Assembly (NCBI GenBank): GCA_018136815.1 | Contig: CM030931.1 | Coordinates: 2,719,801-2,783,800 of the forward strand | Length of the DNA: 64,000 nt | Reading direction: 5' to 3' | Source of the DNA: Isochrysis galbana | Taxonomy: Eukaryota; Haptophyta; Isochrysidales; Isochrysidaceae | Shown: positions 11,049 through 20,715 of the stretch, in pieces | Layout of the letters: each line of letters begins with the position of its first letter | Numbering within the stretch: position 1 is the first letter of the stretch | The notes under the pieces: model-generated | What the model saw: the letters and a program-made list of their open reading frames with translations, nothing else | Databases searched by the model: none | What the model was told of the DNA's origin: nothing | Program-made: the position numbers and the translations under genes

Positions 11049-11415
11049 GTTGTATTCCTGCCCATCTGAAGGCTGTAGGCATGAATATTCGTGTAAGGTA
11101 CGCGCTCACAATTACAATTGAACAGTTCCCCGTGTTGCCGCTGACGCACAAGACACACAGATTCGGATTCCCCATGGTCTCAAGTCCAGGTTACAGGTTT
11201 GCAGATTTTAATCTCGAAATTTGAGACTCGAATTTTGTTTTGTTGTTACTATAATTGTTGGCTCGTTTAAGGTAATAAATCGGCATGACTTCGACTTCTC
11301 GTTCTGCAGTCGCTCTGCGAGACTCTCTCTCTCTCTCTCTCCGTCCGCCTCTCCTCGGCCGACGGCAGGAAGATTCGTCCAAAACATTCTCCGGTCCCAA
11401 GATATCTCGTGGGCG
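11049..11415 (+). repeat. Dispersed repeat R1, copy 2
   Basis: About 367 bp matching 32409-32776 in inverted orientation with only scattered differences, including GTGTTGTATTCCTGCCCATC at its left end and TCCGGTCCCAAGAT near the right. It abuts the Ty3/gypsy fragment exactly, so it either inserted there or belongs to the same decayed element. It contains a short CT microsatellite (11322-11342). Confidence 0.7.
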
Positions 11416-11743
11416 GGAGGAAACGTGCCCGGGGAACGCAGGCGCGCGTCGCATGGCGCGACCTTTGGCCTCTGCAGAGGGCCTAGTGCTCTTTATTTGT
11501 GGTCGACGTCGATTTCGCACAAGCGCGAAAACGTTTTCGGTTCTGTGTGTTGAAATGGCGTCGAAAATGTGCATATTTCTAACAAGATTCTGCCTAATAT
11601 ACCCATTACCAGTAGCATAGCCTAAGTCGCGTTCCGTCAAAAGAGGACCACAATCTGTTTTCTTTTTAGTTATGAACAATATTGGTACAAAACAAGGCTG
11701 TGTATAGAAACTTTTTTTAAAATAAAGTCGCCGTATACGAGAT

Positions 11744-12410
11744 GTTTCGTTTACGCAGCACACGTGATTACTTGCAATCATTGAGCACGCCGTGCGTATG
11801 CGCATCGACTTCCCCCTCGCGAGGGCGCCGTGCGTGCGCATAGAAACTTTTTTCCCTAAGGCCCACATTAACGTAAAGTAGCCATATACGAGACGTTTCG
11901 TTTGCGCAGCACGTGTGATTGCTTGCAATCATTGTGCACGCCGTGCGTATGCACATCGGCTTCCCCCCCCGCGGGGCGCCGTGCGTGCGCATAGCAACTT
12001 CCAGGAAGGTGCACGCCGTGCGTTCACTCTTTTCGCGGGGGAACTCTGGGCGCGGAGGACGGGCGGAACAAAGTGTGATTGCGTTTCGTTTACGCAGCAC
12101 ATGTGATTACTTGCAATCATTGAGCACGCCGTGCGTATGCGCATCGACTTCCCCCTCGCGAGGGCGCCGTGCGTGCGCATAGAAACTTTTTTCCCTAAGG
12201 CCCACATTAACGTAAAGTAGCCATATACGAGACGTTTCGTTTGCGCAGCACGTGTGATTGCTTGCAATCATTGTGCACGCCGTGCGTATGCACATCGACT
12301 TCCCCCCCCGCGGGGCGCCGTGCGTGCGCATAGCAACTTCCAGGAAGGTGCACGCCGTGCGTTCACTCTTTCCGCGGGGGGACTCTGGACGCAGAGGCGG
12401 TCGGGAACCG
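11744..12410 (+). repeat. Subterminal tandem units (339-bp duplication of about 150-bp subunits)
   Basis: A GTTTCGTTTACGCAGCAC start recurs at 11744, 11895, 12083 and 12234 in slightly varied form. Each is followed by CTTGCAATCATTG, GCACGCCGTGCGTATGC, a CG-rich hairpin and GCGCCGTGCGTGCGCATAG. The 11744+11895 pair is duplicated as a block at 12083+12234. The inverted relative near 51840-52160 has only one block. Such iterated subterminal hairpins are typical transposase-binding regions. Confidence 0.75.
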
Positions 12411-12634
12411 CGGGGGCACCCCTGGGACCGGGGAAAATATTACCGTATATTGCGAAAACACTAACGTAAACAATCGAGGTCTTGGGGTCTCTCCGCTCCC
12501 CCGGGGCCCCCTCCCCCGGGTCCCCTCCTCCCCCCTCTCATCGACCTACCAGAGAGAGACGGCTCCTACTGCCTGCCTCCCTCCTCCCTCCTCGCTCACC
12601 CTCCAGCTCTCTCCTCGCCCTCGTCTTCCTCACG

Positions 12635-12916
12635 ATGGTGGCGACTCGGCGCGCATCGGTACGGCTGCCCTCTCTCCGTGAGCTGCACCTGCGCAAGCAG
12701 CGGCTCGGGGACGCGGGAGTGGCGCTGGTGTCCGAGGCGCTCTCTTCTGGCAGGTGCCCTCTCCTCGTCGTGCTCGACCTCTCGTCCAACGCGATGAGCG
12801 CGTTGGGGGCCGCCTCGCTCGCCCGGCCGCTGGTCCGCGGAGCGGTGCCTCGGCTGCGCGCGCTCGACGTTGGGTACAACCCCTTCGAGTGCGCGGGGGC
12901 AAGGCCAGACACCTGA
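12635..12916 (+). pseudogene. Leucine-rich-repeat gene fragment inside the TIR element
   Basis: From the ATG at 12635 the frame encodes 93 residues with two LRRs of the ribonuclease-inhibitor type: LPSLRELHLRKQRLGDAGV then LLVVLDLSSNAMSALGA, and a third start PRLRALDVGYNPF. Whole LRR proteins of this type carry many more repeats, so this is a captured or truncated 5' part. The upstream 155 bp, the start codon and the first ten codons are also present in the 50822-52257 element, where they lead into unrelated sequence. A GT at 12659 could be a 5' splice site. Confidence 0.55.
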
Positions 12917-12934
12917 GCACAGACACTGTGGTCT

Positions 12935-13035
12935 ATTTCCGTGACACAATCCTTGGTACCCAGCGAGCAGCATTTGCATGCACGCTAGTTCATCACGGTC
13001 GGTATCAAGCTGTTTTTGAAGAAAAGTAGACATCA
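12935..13035 (-). other. Conserved peptide module, copy 1
   Basis: On the minus strand the frame reads LDTDRDELACMQMLLAG followed by YQGLCHGN. The module at 28440-28515 (+) encodes the same peptide with a few conservative changes, and most of the nucleotide differences are at third codon positions. It is probably an exon of an unidentified element-borne protein. Confidence 0.5.
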
Positions 13036-13180
13036 CGTGACATGGTCCTTCGTGCTCGGCTGCTTTGTGGCTCCTTTGTCCGCATACAGTGGAGTACCTC
13101 GGCGTGGCCGCGGAGCATGCTGCAAAGTCTCTGACTGTGACTTGGTCTGAAATATTCGCGGGGAAGGGGGCAGGAGGAAG

Positions 13181-13490
13181 GGGCTCCTCTGCTACACGTC
13201 TGTGCGCAAGCATCTGCGGAGACACCTGGTCCAGAAGAAACCTCCCTCCACTTGAGGTGTGGCATCGAGCGCATGGGCCGATTGAAGCATTTTGCGCTCA
13301 ATCAGCGTGGCCCATGACCGATGTCGAGGAGGTCGGGTTGGATAACCCCCAAACCTCGTCTGTCCGAAGCTCCCTTTTGCGTCAACACTCATACATCCTC
13401 ATCGATTTTGTGAGCCTGCCTTCCCAAGTGGTACCCTCTGAAATCTGAGTGGATGCCTGCCCCATGCCAACACAGTTTCGTTACACGTCA
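13181..13490 (+). repeat. Internal inverted-repeat arm, left
   Basis: Matches 15592-15917 in reverse orientation over about 310 bp, apart from a small insertion in the right arm (about 15840-15855). The two arms flank the ankyrin gene. The last codons and the stop of the ankyrin ORF (GACGTGTAA) lie inside this arm. Confidence 0.85.
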
Positions 13491-14407
13491 TTAGCGACAA
13501 TCGCTCGGATTAGAATTTGATGTACTTCAGAGTATCGCTGGTCTCTTATGCGCGTGATGATTGAACGCAATGGAGTTTGTAGATTGTTAGCCACGTTATT
13601 GACGTTCGCTCCTTGATCGATGAGAAACGCGACACATTGCGCGTGACCACCCATCGCCGCAAGATGAAGAGGAGAATAACCGAGGCGATTTCGAAGATTA
13701 ATAATTTCTGTATTGACAAGAAGTTCGACACACGCAAGGTGTCCTTTCTCCGCTGCCATATGCAATGGAGTGTTTTGATATACATACCCTTTAATGTTGA
13801 CATCAGCTCCGCGTTCTATGAGAAAACTTACGCAGTCCGCATGGCCTTTCTGCGCCGCAATGTGAAGAGGAGTCTCGCCCCATTTGTTTTGTGCGTTAAC
13901 ATCTGACACATCTGTCAGCGTGGCTACAAGTTGGATATCACCATTCCTTGCTGCATGGTGCAGCGGCGTGTGTTGTGTACAATCTACAACAGTAGCAGTT
14001 GCTCCATGAGTTAACAAGAGTTGGACCGCTCTGTAGTCCATACGCCTAGTCGCCAAATCTAGCAACGTATCACCGCACGCCCCGTGTGGTTGATTAATAC
14101 TAGTTGCATCTTGGAGCGAGTTCAAGACTATCCACAGTGACTTCAAGTTACCTACTAGAATGGCGCGTTTACCATAATCAATGAGGTCTTTATCGAATGC
14201 GTCTACTGTGAAAGTACTCAGTCGTTCAGAAAGCTTCTCTAATTGATGAAAATTGTCAATTCTGATTTTTAACCCTTTCGCGATATCCCTCAGACGCGGA
14301 GCGGCCCCAAGTAAAGATACCAGAGTAGCTCCTCCCAATTGTTCTAGTAGATCCGGAACCTCAACTACATCAAGTAGCGACACCTCCGAGTTTTCAGGTG
14401 ACGACAT
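13481..14407 (-). CDS. Ankyrin-repeat protein, cargo of the TIR element
   Basis: An open 308-residue frame starting at the ATG (14407) that opens MSSPENSEV. A longer in-frame extension to 14560 is a GC-rich repeat and unlikely to be translated. Residues 1-105 form a non-repeat helical region with no family I recognise. Residues 110-300 hold about five ankyrin repeats with canonical TPLHxAA cores: TPLHHAARNGD, TPLHIAAQKGH, TPLHMAAEKGH and SPLHLAAMGGH. These mediate protein binding. The gene is visibly more AT-rich, with more A/T-ending codons, than the host genes nearby, which suits a mobile or foreign origin. Its frame is undamaged, so it is either recent or under selection. The role in the element or host is unknown. 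Confidence 0.8.
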   Translation of the reverse strand: MSSPENSEVSLLDVVEVPDLLEQLGGATLVSLLGAAPRLRDIAKGLKIRIDNFHQLEKLSERLSTFTVDAFDKDLIDYGKRAILVGNLKSLWIVLNSLQDATSINQPHGACGDTLLDLATRRMDYRAVQLLLTHGATATVVDCTQHTPLHHAARNGDIQLVATLTDVSDVNAQNKWGETPLHIAAQKGHADCVSFLIERGADVNIKGYVYQNTPLHMAAEKGHLACVELLVNTEIINLRNRLGYSPLHLAAMGGHAQCVAFLIDQGANVNNVANNLQTPLRSIITRIRDQRYSEVHQILIRAIVANDV

Positions 14408-15035
14408 CGGTCGTGCATATAGTAGTTCAACATTTTTGCGGACACAAAACACCAGTTCCACACCGAGCGGACGAAGCGCGCACGACGCCGACACGCACGC
14501 CGCGTAGACAACGCCGCGTCGAGCGGGCGCGCACGACGCCGACACAAACGCCGCGCGCACGACGCCCCCTCCGCCTCAGGACGACACAACCCCTCTCGCC
14601 CGAACGAGAGGTTGCGCAACACCACTCGACTGTGCAATGACCGTGTCGAGCTGGTCTCTGCAATTTTCGCCTCTTTCTCACTCAGAACTGGCAGTGATTG
14701 GCCTCCACGCCCGTCCCTGCCGCGCATTTTGCCTACCGCTCCGTACATTGATTCAGACAAGATATTCGTGTGCCTCGGGCTCCCCCGCGGGGGACTCCGT
14801 GCGTGCGCATGGAAGTTTTCGTGCGCAGAAAAGGGTTTCGGCAGGCCCCCCGCGGGGACTCCGTGCGTGCGCATGGGCTCGACACTGGAGTCGGTTCCCT
14901 CCTGGGTGCATTTGCGCTTGGTGGAAGTCTGGGAGCGCTCTTCGAGTTGAAACTGGTTGGAGTGAGCGCCTGGCGATGCAGCGCTCGTGGTGACCGGTGT
15001 GTGCATGAGCATTTCGATGGACGAGCAATAGGTGA

Positions 15036-15210
15036 GGAAGGGGCACGAGGAAGGGCAGGAAGGGCAGGGCAGGAGGAAGAGCAGGAAGGGCAGGGCAGGA
15101 GGAAGGGCAGGAGGAAGGGCAGGAGGAAGGGCAGGAGGAAGGGGGCAGGAGGAAGGGGGCAGGAGGAAGGGGGCAGGAGGAAGGGGGCAGGAGGAAGGGC
15201 AGGTCCTTCC
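15036..15210 (+). repeat. Purine minisatellite
   Basis: Runs of AGGGCAGGAGGA and GGGGGCAGGAGGA units, about 14 copies. It lies between the ankyrin gene and the right subterminal region and is absent from the relative at 50822-52257. Confidence 0.85.
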
Positions 15211-15591
15211 GCACTTTTCGCCAAGAAGGAACGGCGTGCAGAAAAAGTTGTTATGCTGCATGATGAGTGGCAATCACACTTTGTTCCGCCCGCGCCCAGA
15301 GTTCCCCCGCGAAAAGAGTGAACGCACGGCGTGCACCTTCCTGGAAGTTGCTATGCGCACGCACGGCGCCCCCGCGGGGGGTGCGCCGGTGCACATCGCG
15401 CCGTGCCCACGCACGGCGTGCACATGTGATTGCAAGTCATCACAGGCGCTGTGTAACGAAACATCTCTTATATGGCCAGTTTACGTAGTTGTGGGCCGCA
15501 GGGGCTACACACACGGAACGGGTTGACATGCGCGCGCACGGCGTATCCGCGGGGGGACCGATGCACATCGCGCCGTGCCCATGCACGGTAT

Positions 15592-15917
15592 TGACGTGTA
15601 ACGAAACTGTTTTGGCATGGGGCAGGCATCCACTCAGATTTCAGAGGGTACCACTCTGGGAAGGCAGGCTCACAAAATCGATGAGGATGTATGAGTGTTG
15701 ACGCAAAAGGGAGCTTCGGACAGACGAGGTTTGGGGGTTATCCAACCCGACCTCCTCGACATCGGCCATGGGCCACGCTGATTGAGCGCAAAATGCTTCA
15801 ATCGGCCCATGCGCTCGATGCCACACCTCAAGTGGAGGGAGAAGGATCGGCAAGGTTTCTTCTGGACCAGGTGTCTCCGCAGATGCTTGCGCGCACAGAC
15901 GTGTAGCAGAGGAGCCC
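15592..15917 (+). repeat. Internal inverted-repeat arm, right
   Basis: Reverse-complement partner of 13181-13490. It is missing from the 50822-52257 element, where sequence equivalent to 15591 joins directly to that equivalent to about 16028. Confidence 0.85.
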
Positions 15918-16178
15918 ATCGTCTAGATGACGTGTGTGTGACTATAATGGGGGGACCCTCTTCGGAGGGGTGAACTCCCTCCAGTGTGACTGAAATCTAG
16001 TTGTGGAATGCCTAGGTGTTTCGTGACGGGTTTTATGCACCGATGTGATTAGCGAAGAAGCTTTGACGGCCTCTCTCTCTTATAATTTTAACAAGATCTA
16101 ATGTTAAACAACTACAATACAACTGTGGACATTTGATCGCTCAATTCGACTGATGTCCCACTATTGACGGAACGACAC

Positions 16179-16891
16179 CTCTAAAGATCTCGTGACAAAA
16201 CCTCAATCTTCAATCTTGACTTGGTGAATTTTCACCCATAGACTACCATAGAAGTTCAAAGCCTTGTTTGACCGCCCTACCCCAGGCTCTGCCAGGGTCT
16301 CCGCAGGTCCTACGCGGACATGCGGACATCTTCACCCGCGCCTTCACCTGAATCTGCGTCTGCGTGCAGATCGGCCAGTCGGCCAGCGGCTCAGTGCAGC
16401 GGCCCATATTCCCAGTTGCATATTTTTCTTATTGGCATCGGAGTATTATCTTTATCTAGCAGCTCTCACATCCGTGAACAGTGAACAGCCCGTCCCGCAA
16501 GGACATTTCTACGAAATTTCCCTATACGTCCTTTTCCCCTTCTCTCCTGTCCTCCCGCGGACGACCCGATGCTGGAGGACTCTCTCTCTCCTCTCTCTCT
16601 CTCCTCTCTCTCTCTCCTCTCTCTGTCTCCTCTCTCTCTCTCTCTTTCTCCTCTCTCTCTCTCCTCTCTCTCTCTCCTCTCTCTCTCCTCTCTCTCTCTC
16701 TCTGCTTGTGTGAGGGGCTTTCTTTCTCTCCCCCCCTCCTCCAGGCTCGTCCCCTGGCGTGACGACGTCTGTATTCTCTTTAAAGAAGCCGATGAAGAAG
16801 AAGAAGGGACTCTTCTCTGGGCTTCTCTAGCAGAGAGGGGGGAGAGGAGGGCGCGGCGCGCGAGAGGGCGGGGGGGGGGTGAGAGAAGTAA

Positions 16892-16926
<35 letters not shown>

Positions 16927-17050
16927 GGGGGGTGAGACGGATAGGCAGGGGGAGAGAGAGGACCGCGCGACTCTCGCACGTGCCGTCAGGTGCACCATCC
17001 TGCTCACCGTGCTCCTTGGCCTTGCGACGCGAGCCCGCGCGCTCAGCACA
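16179..17050 (+). other. Upstream region of the photolyase gene
   Basis: No gene found. It holds a CT-rich microsatellite (about 16575-16720), then a GA tract (16893-16920) and G runs (16869-16878, 16923-16933). A pyrimidine tract followed by a purine tract within 500 bp of a start codon may be part of the promoter or 5' leader. Confidence 0.5.
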
Positions 17051-18797
17051 ATGGTAGGGTCCGGCGCGGTCCATCCCGATCGCATCCGGCTTCTCTCCAA
17101 CGCCAAGCTTCAGAAAGCCGGAAGCGGAGGGGGCGTCGTCTACTGGATGCAGCGCGACCAGCGTGTCCATGACAACTGGGCACTGCTCTACGCGGCCGAG
17201 CTGTGCGAGAAGCACGAGCTTCCCCTCTCCGTCGTCTATTGTAATGCTCCACCCGGGGAGCACGCCACGCCCAGGGAGTATTGCTTCCGAATGAAAGGGC
17301 TTGCAGAGGTGCAGGTGGACCTCGACAAGCTCAACGTGCCCTTCCGCTTCCTCCAGGGCGAGGTCGTTGACGAGCTAGTGTCATTCTGCAGCAGGCATGA
17401 GGTGGCTGCAATCGTTACCGATTTTTCTCCATTGCGCGAGCCTCGTGCATGGAAAGAGGGACTGGTCGAGCGAGCACCCGAGCTCCCTGTGTACGAGGTG
17501 GACGCGCACAATATCGTTCCAGTCTGGGTAGCCTCTGACAAACAAGAGGTGGGTGCTCGGACGATTCGGAAGAAGATCACAGAAAAGTTGCCAAAATGGC
17601 TTGTGAGGGTGCCCACACTGCCGCCGCGCCCTGCGGATGCCCCTACTCCGCCCGCTCGCCTTTTGGAAGAGTGCAAGAAAGAGCGCATCACCGATTGGAA
17701 GTCGTTGATTCAGACCTTGATTGATGACCCCAAGGTGGACTCCACCGTGGGCGAAGTAGATTTTTGGGTTCCTGGGGCGGCGGCAGCGTTGCAGGCTGTC
17801 GACCGCTTTTGCGAGAAGCGGCTTAAAGTGTATGCCGATAAGCGCAACGACCCAAACATTGAGGCGTGCTCGGACCTTTCTCCCTACCTCAACTTCGGAC
17901 ACTTGTCAAGCCAACGAATGGCACTCCGTGTGAAGGAGTTCAACAAGACAAATCATGAGGGCGTTGCCGCTTTTCTGGAGGAGTCCATCGTGCGACGCGA
18001 GCTTTCGGACAACTTTTGCTTTTATCAACCTCACTATGATTCTCTGGACGGCGCAGCCGGTTGGGCACGCGAGTCCCTCGAGTTGCATGCCAAGGACAAG
18101 TAAGGCCATACCAATATCATCAACCCCGTCGAGCAATTGGTCCATTGCCATGCTACGCAGAATAGCCATCCGGGGCGAGCACTATAGCGTCCTGTCTCAA
18201 CTGATATTTGCCCGCCAGCATTGTTCACCGCTTGCACCTCGTACTTTGCTCCACGTATTTGACTCATGCTCTCATGTGCATTTCAGGCGCGAACACCTTT
18301 ACTCTTTGGAGGAGTTGGCTCAGTCCAAAACGCATGACGATTTGTGGAATGCAGCACAAACTCAGCTCGTCCGCCGTGGAAAGATGCACGGGTTCATGCG
18401 TATGTACTGGGCCAAGAAGATTCTTGAATGGTCGCCTGCCCCAGACGAGGCTCTCAAAAACGCCATCTTCCTAAACGACCACTATGCTCTTGACGGCCGT
18501 GACCCCAATGGATTCGTGGGTTGCGCATGGTCTGTGATGGGTACTCACGATATGGGTTGGGCAGAGCGAGCCGTCTTCGGAAAGATTCGTTACATGAATT
18601 ACAATGGGTGCAAGCGTAAATTCGACGTGAAGTCGTTCGTGGCCAAGTGGCCAAAGTCGTCGGGGGGCTCGACAAAGAGTGCTCGGCCAGCAACCAACAC
18701 ACAAACGACGCTCAATCGCAACTTGTCTGCTGATTTTGAAGAAAAGCCAAAGCCGCCACCACCCAAGAAGCCAAAGTTGGGCATCCCACTTCCCTGA
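17051..18797 (+). CDS. Class II CPD photolyase
   Basis: Exons 17051-18099 and 18287-18797 give 519 residues; the GT-AG intron keeps frame and joins DK to [11 protein letters not shown] chose the ATG at 17051; the frame is open further upstream without another ATG. The enzyme repairs cyclobutane pyrimidine dimers using FADH- and blue light. Class II hallmarks are present: [18 protein letters not shown] near the N-terminus (Rossmann photolyase domain), [11 protein letters not shown], then the FAD-binding helical domain with [67 protein letters not shown] and [12 protein letters not shown]. The conserved WNAAQ and [13 protein letters not shown] segments line the flavin pocket. The C-terminus is extended, Ser/Lys/Pro-rich and ends in a basic PPKKPKLG-type stretch that may be a nuclear localisation signal. 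No plastid leader is evident. Confidence 0.95.
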
Positions 18798-19665
18798 GAT
18801 GATGACCTGGAAGATTTTGCAGATTCAAGTGACCATCTTGTGGCTCATCGTTGATCGACCTTGTCACGAAATAACGCTGACTCGAACCTCACCTCATCCC
18901 TCCCCTTTGCTTCACGGGTCGGAATCCGCACGACAGCGCACGACAATCCGCATCATGATCACGAATCATCATCGACACTCTTATGGTGCTCCTCTTGCAA
19001 CCAATTGAGCCCGGCTTAGGGCGGGAAGAGGCGTATGGTGGGTGCAGTATGTGAGTGTTGAACTTGAGCACTAGAGCTGAGTAGAGGAATGCACTGGCGC
19101 TACGTTTGGGGCACAGGGGGCCGCCCGGACTCGATCCGCGACCCCCATTACCAAAAGATGCTGTTGCATCTCATTAATTATGCTACCGCTAAGCGCACAG
19201 TCTTAATAGTGGTGGAAACCAAATTCTATGCTGTGCAAATTACAATTGGGTTGTTCTTTCTCCCCCACCCCTGCCGCCTCGGCCAGAGCTGGCGCTAGCT
19301 GGCATGACGTGCTCTTCCCACCAAAGATCTGGCGCTAGCTGGCAGACCACCGATAGCTGGCGCTAGCTACTGGCGCCAATGATAGCTCCAAAAACCGGTG
19401 CAAGCTGGGGCAACTTAAGCTGGCGTTCGTTGTTGCCCTGCCACTGCTTGTCAACCTCCCCTCCTTTCTTTGCTACCTTTTACCTGCCGGTGCACTGTCC
19501 GGCATGACGAGGTCTCGATCCACCTCCACACCAGTACGACCGAGACACGGGCGCTCTATCAGCACATGAGGATCGTTCCTGTCGAATGCTCAGACTAGGG
19601 AGGGAGGGAGAGTTAGGGAGGGGGGGCATTAGGGGGGTGGAGGGAGGGAGAGTTATAGCTATATA
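18798..19665. other. Intergenic with a tRNA-like relic and a short palindromic repeat cluster
   Basis: On the minus strand at about 19117-19196 a tRNA-like sequence shows an A-box-like TAGCGGTAGCAT and a B box GGATCGAGTCC with a partly paired T-stem, but the anticodon arm has a short loop, so it is a pseudo-tRNA or SINE head. At 19283-19380 the word AGCTGGCGCTAGCT recurs three times. No protein gene is evident. Confidence 0.4.
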
Positions 19666-20715
19666 CTACCTCCGTTTCAAAACTGAAACCCGTAGGACCG
19701 GTAGATCAAAAATAAAGCTAATAAGAGCTAGACGAGAAAGCACGCCCTTGAACTATGTTGCATGGGGTACATTGGGGCTTAATCCTATTACTTTAGACGG
19801 TCTCACAATTGTCATTTTATCCCTCAACCATGGCGGCCACGGGAGCCACTCGATTCCTGCCTGTCACGCGTCACGCGCATGCGGCAAGTCATACTCATTC
19901 GAACCATGCCCGCATTCACGATACACTTACACACCATTTGCTTAGTATCAAACAAGTCATTGAGCTTCTCTGAAGGATACTCATTGAATGCCTGCATGCA
20001 TTGCTCAGCAAAACGGTCCCCCTAGCCCCTAGCCCCCCCGGCCCCCCCGCCCCCCCCCCCGGCCCCCCGGCCCCCCCCCCGGCCCCCGGCCCCCCCGCCC
20101 CCCCGGCCCCCGGCCCTCCCTGGCCCCCCCGGCCCCCCCGGCGCCTCGCCCCCCCCCCCGGCTCCCCTGGCCCCCCTTGGCCCCCCTTGGCCCCCCGGCC
20201 CCCCCGGCCCCCCCCGGCCCCCGGCCCTCCCTGGCCCCCCCCCCCCCCCCCCGGCCCCCTGGCCCCCCCGGGCCCCCCGGCCCCCCCGGCCCCCCCGGTC
20301 CCCCGCCCCCCCACCCCCCCCCCGCCCCCCCCCCCGCCCCCCCGGGCCCCCCCGGCCCCCCCGGTCCCCCTGGCCCGCTCCTCAGGGACCAGGGACTGTG
20401 TCGCGCGGCCTTGCCCACGAGCCTCCCGTGCGCTTGCCATGCTGCGGTGGCTCCACCACCTTCAGCCTCGGCATCGCAATCGCAAGGAAGCCGATTCGCG
20501 GGAAAGCTCCCGCCCACGCGCACTTTTCCCTATAGGCCTCTTGAATAATGAATAATATCACGGATCTCTTCATTCCCCTAATGCTTTGAGGTCGAACCTC
20601 CGCCGCAGGACAACGCCCCAATGTACCCGCTATCTCATAGAATCAACAAAATCTTTACTATGGTTCCTCATAGGCTAGCAGGGAGCCAAAGGTTTCAGTT
20701 TTGAAACGGAGGTAG
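19666..20715 (-). mobile_element. Mariner-like element with plant-type TIRs, defective
   Basis: The left TIR CTACCTCCGTTTCAAAACTG (19666 on) is perfectly matched by the reverse complement at 20691-20715, a 25-bp TIR, and each side is flanked by TA, the mariner target duplication. The TIR closely resembles plant mariner/Stowaway ends. On the minus strand at about 19868-20005, residues including AFNEYPSEKLNDLFDTKQ match the extreme C-terminal region of plant-type mariner transposases. Most of the transposase is missing and the centre is occupied by a G/C tract (20025-20390). It is non-autonomous. Confidence 0.8.
20025..20390 (+). repeat. (GGCCCCCC)n-like C-rich tract
   Basis: About 365 bp of CCCCCGG and CCCCCCC blocks, nearly without A/T. 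The minus strand is a long series of G runs and could form G-quadruplexes. The proline- and glycine-rich ORFs read through it are artefacts of composition. Confidence 0.9.

Larger units (their letters stand above)
11626..16178 (+). mobile_element. TIR DNA element, 4.55 kb, carrying an ankyrin gene
   Basis: The left end GTCGCGTTCCGTCAAAAG and the right end (reverse complement GTGTCGTTCCGTCAATAG) form terminal inverted repeats. Exactly the same two ends bound the inverted relative at 50822-52257. Inside, subterminal arrays of a GCACGCCGTGCG / GCGCCGTGCGTGCGCAT word occur on both sides (11744-12400; 15270-15590). Cargo: an LRR fragment (12635-12916), a conserved peptide module (12940-13035, -), and an open ankyrin gene (13481-14407, -) between inverted arms. 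I see no transposase, so it is probably non-autonomous. The superfamily is not assigned; the TCCGTCAAA words recall Tc1/mariner-like ends only weakly. No clear target duplication is visible. Confidence 0.75.

Noticed and set aside
16466-17263. 265-codon minus-strand ORF opposite the photolyase start
   Set aside because: GA/CT repeat translation that overlaps conserved photolyase sequence in the other strand.
19916-20555. Gly-rich and Pro-rich ORFs of 120-184 codons on both strands
   Set aside because: Produced by the C-rich tract inside the mariner-like element.
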